Shown here piece after piece: positions 4,831 to 6,004 of a stretch of 6,004 nucleotides of DNA. The notes under the pieces were generated by a model. It was not told where the DNA came from, made no database searches, and worked only from the letters and a program-made list of their open reading frames with translations. The stretch covers positions 1 through 6,004 of the forward strand of contig JAKAMK010000050.1 of the NCBI GenBank assembly GCA_021812925.1. The letters are read 5' to 3'. Made by a program: the position numbers and the translations under genes. This DNA is from a bacterium (GTDB lineage Bacteria > Patescibacteria > Paceibacteria > UBA9973 > UBA2103). Each line of letters starts with the position of its first letter. The stretch's first letter is position 1.

Positions 4831-4864
4831 CTGTTTGTTCCCGAACGGAACGGGTTTGCATTTC

Positions 4865-4892
4865 TTGCTACTTTCTACATACTACGTACTAT
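4865..4892 (+). promoter_or_regulatory. Probable promoter of rnc
   Basis: TTGCTA (4865-4870), a 16-bp spacer and TACTAT (4887-4892). Nine bases (CGACTCTCT) separate the -10 from the rnc ATG, with no Shine-Dalgarno, so the transcript would be leaderless or nearly so. Confidence 0.55.
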
Positions 4893-4901
4893 CGACTCTC
4901 T

Positions 4902-5591
4902 ATGCCGGATTTCGCCGCGTTCGCGTCCATGATAGGGGCGCAGTTCAATACCCTCGGCCTCCTTGCTGAGGCCTTGACGCATCGCTCCTATCTGAATGAG
5001 CACCGGGACTTCCCAGGCAACCACAACGAGCGCCTCGAGTTCTTGGGTGACGCTGTGCTCGAGCTCGCGGCGACGCGCTTTCTGTTCGACAAGTTCCCGC
5101 ACAAGCCGGAGGGTGAACTGACCGCGTTCCGCGCCGCGCTCGTGAATACCGTCTCCTTGGCCCAAAGCGCGCAGAAGCTCGGACTCGGCGATTACCTCCT
5201 CCTCTCGAAAGGCGAAGCGAAAGACACCGGCCGCGCGCGCGACGTCATCCTCGCCGACGCCTTCGAGGCGGTCATCGGCGCGCTCTATCTCGACCAGGGT
5301 TATGACGCTGCCGAGCGCTTCATCGCCGACAACTTGTACGGGAAGATAGAACGCGTGGTAACCGAACGCGCGTGGCAGGACCCGAAGAGCCGTTTCCAGG
5401 AAGTCGCGCAGAGCAAGAAAGGCGTGACGCCGCGGTACCAGCTCGTGGGCGAAGAAGGACCGGACCACGACAAGCGATTCATGGTCGGCGTATACCTTGA
5501 CGACACGGAAGTGGCGCGCGGCGAAGGGAAGAGCAAGCAAGAAGCGGAACAGGACGCCGCGAAGAACGCGCTTACGAAGACAGGGTGGTGA
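4902..5591 (+). CDS. rnc: Ribonuclease III
   Basis: Double-strand-specific endoribonuclease that processes pre-rRNA and structured mRNAs; cytoplasmic homodimer. The 229-residue length is typical. The catalytic domain (about 8-150) has LTHRSYLNEH (25-34) and the signature HNERLEFLGDAVLE (41-54). By alignment to E. coli the active site is complete: E43 (E38), E46 (E41), D50 (D45), E70 (E65), D119 (D114) and E122 (E117), the last two in ILADAFEAVIGALYLD. The double-stranded RNA binding domain (about 160-227) starts DPKSRFQE and ends GEGKSKQEAEQDAAKNAL, with the conserved lysine-rich helix start. The ATG at 4902 begins the family sequence and follows a -10 box; in-frame upstream starts would run through the terminator and the preceding gene. 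The next gene starts 20 bp after the TGA with no terminator between, so read-through is likely. Confidence 0.97.
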   Translation: MPDFAAFASMIGAQFNTLGLLAEALTHRSYLNEHRDFPGNHNERLEFLGDAVLELAATRFLFDKFPHKPEGELTAFRAALVNTVSLAQSAQKLGLGDYLLLSKGEAKDTGRARDVILADAFEAVIGALYLDQGYDAAERFIADNLYGKIERVVTERAWQDPKSRFQEVAQSKKGVTPRYQLVGEEGPDHDKRFMVGVYLDDTEVARGEGKSKQEAEQDAAKNALTKTGW

Positions 5592-5597
5592 TAGGCG

Positions 5598-5603
5598 TAT
5601 ACT
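5598..5603 (+). promoter_or_regulatory. Possible -10 box of the YbjQ-family gene
   Basis: TATACT, eight bases (TAAAACAT) before the ATG at 5612, the same spacing as the dnaE -10. No convincing -35 or TG extension is seen. Co-transcription with rnc is an alternative. Confidence 0.45.
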
Positions 5604-5611
5604 TAAAACAT

Positions 5612-5950
5612 ATGGCAAAAATTCCGGAAGAGATGGTCACGCAAGCGTTCGAATTGCCTGGGTATCGCATAACAGCGAACCACGGCGTGGTGCGCGGCAT
5701 CATCGTGCGCTCGAGGAACCTCCTCGTGAACATCGGTGCGGGACTCCACACGCTCGTGGGCGGGAACATCACCGCATACACGAACCTCTGCGAGCGCACG
5801 CGCACCGATGCGTTCGAGAAGATGCTCGATCATGCGGCAGATAAGGGCGCCAACGCGGTCATCGGTGCGCGCTACGACGCGAACGACATCGCCGCGGGCG
5901 TGACCGAGGTGCTCGCGTACGGCACGGCGGTGACAGTGGAGAAGCTGTAG
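5612..5950 (+). CDS. YbjQ/UPF0145 (DUF74) family protein
   Basis: 112 residues, the normal length for this family of small proteins, annotated as putative heavy-metal-binding but without an established biochemical role; members form ring-shaped oligomers. Matching features: ELPGYRITANHGVVRGIIVRS (14-34; family TPTIEGKRIVEYLGIVTGE), VNIGAGLHTLVGGNITAYTN (39-58; family DIVGGRSGAYE), an alpha-helix with acidic and basic residues (59-77), GANAVIGARYD (78-88) and the C-terminal LAYGTAVTVE (101-110; family SGTAVVVE). There is no signal peptide. The ATG at 5612 is chosen over an in-frame GTG at 5585 because the family starts close to here and the upstream codons overlap rnc and the -10 box. It follows rnc by 20 bp and ends before a strong hairpin. 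Identity is fairly sure; function is not. Confidence 0.9.
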   Translation: MAKIPEEMVTQAFELPGYRITANHGVVRGIIVRSRNLLVNIGAGLHTLVGGNITAYTNLCERTRTDAFEKMLDHAADKGANAVIGARYDANDIAAGVTEVLAYGTAVTVEKL

Positions 5951-5960
5951 CGGCATGCAC

Positions 5961-5996
5961 AACCGGCCCCGCGCCCGTAGGGCGCGGGGCCGGTTT
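5961..5996 (+). terminator. GC-rich hairpin terminator after the YbjQ-family gene
   Basis: A perfect 16-bp stem pairs 5961-5976 (AACCGGCCCCGCGCCC) with 5980-5995 around GTA. Only a short T-run (TTTGCTTG) follows, so the stem strength rather than a long U-tract would have to do the work. It begins 10 bases after the stop codon. Confidence 0.75.
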
Positions 5997-6004
5997 GCTT
6001 GTAT

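Noticed and set aside
4837..4851. Small inverted repeat GTTCC/GGAAC upstream of rnc, possible RNase III autoregulation site
   Set aside because: The stem is only 5 bp and lies upstream of the predicted rnc start of transcription, so it would not be in the mRNA.
4614..4901. N-terminal extension of RNase III starting at 4614
   Set aside because: It would overlap the 4171-4785 gene out of frame and run through a terminator and promoter. The family sequence starts at 4902.
4875..5618. Minus-strand open frame of 247 codons
   Set aside because: It is antisense to rnc, which has a complete set of catalytic residues. The predicted peptide is low-complexity and unlike any family.
1..6004. CRISPR arrays, tRNA or rRNA genes, replication origin, insertion sequence transposase
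   Set aside because: I saw no regularly spaced repeats, cloverleaf-like segments, rRNA signatures, DnaA-box clusters or transposase motifs on either strand.

Overview
The window looks like a chromosomal segment of a Patescibacteria/CPR bacterium, most likely Parcubacteria. Supporting points are the L32 N-terminus ([13 protein letters not shown]...), a NusB that continues into a Nudix domain, compact single-gene transcription units, and start codons lying 7-9 nt behind -10 boxes with no Shine-Dalgarno sequence. The placement is inferred from protein style and was not checked by search. Genes are GC-rich with strong G/C third-position bias. UGA is used as a stop (RNase III gene and the 2118-2459 gene), so the code is standard and not the UGA=Gly code of Gracilibacteria.

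Layout. 1-1420 (minus): first 473 residues of DNA polymerase III alpha subunit (DnaE), running off the left edge. 1421-1464: a 44-bp divergent promoter region shared with rnhB. 1465-2049 (+): RNase HII. 2050-2117: promoter and a structured leader. 2118-2459 (+): unrecognised 113-residue Cys-containing protein ending inside its own terminator. 2504-2833 (+): ribosomal protein L32 lacking the zinc cysteines and carrying a His-, Lys- and Ala-rich tail. 2847-2884: strong terminator. 2886-3021: 136-bp imperfect inverted repeat resembling an integron attC site or a MITE. 3052-3948 (+): NusB-Nudix fusion. 3949-4170: intergenic hairpins, a near-consensus promoter and a hairpin leader with a real Shine-Dalgarno. 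4171-4785 (+): unrecognised 204-residue protein of lower GC, probably acquired. 4902-5591 (+): RNase III. 5612-5950 (+): YbjQ/UPF0145 family protein, then a 16-bp GC-rich hairpin at the right edge.

The conserved genes are informational housekeeping functions: replication (dnaE), ribonucleotide and RNA-DNA hybrid removal (rnhB), the ribosome (rpmF), rRNA antitermination (nusB) and rRNA/dsRNA processing (rnc). The two unrecognised genes and the inverted repeat are inserted between them. These insertions, the apparent leaderless promoters, the degenerate Nudix box and the Cys-less L32 are the points most worth a second look. I do not see a clear new multi-gene system.
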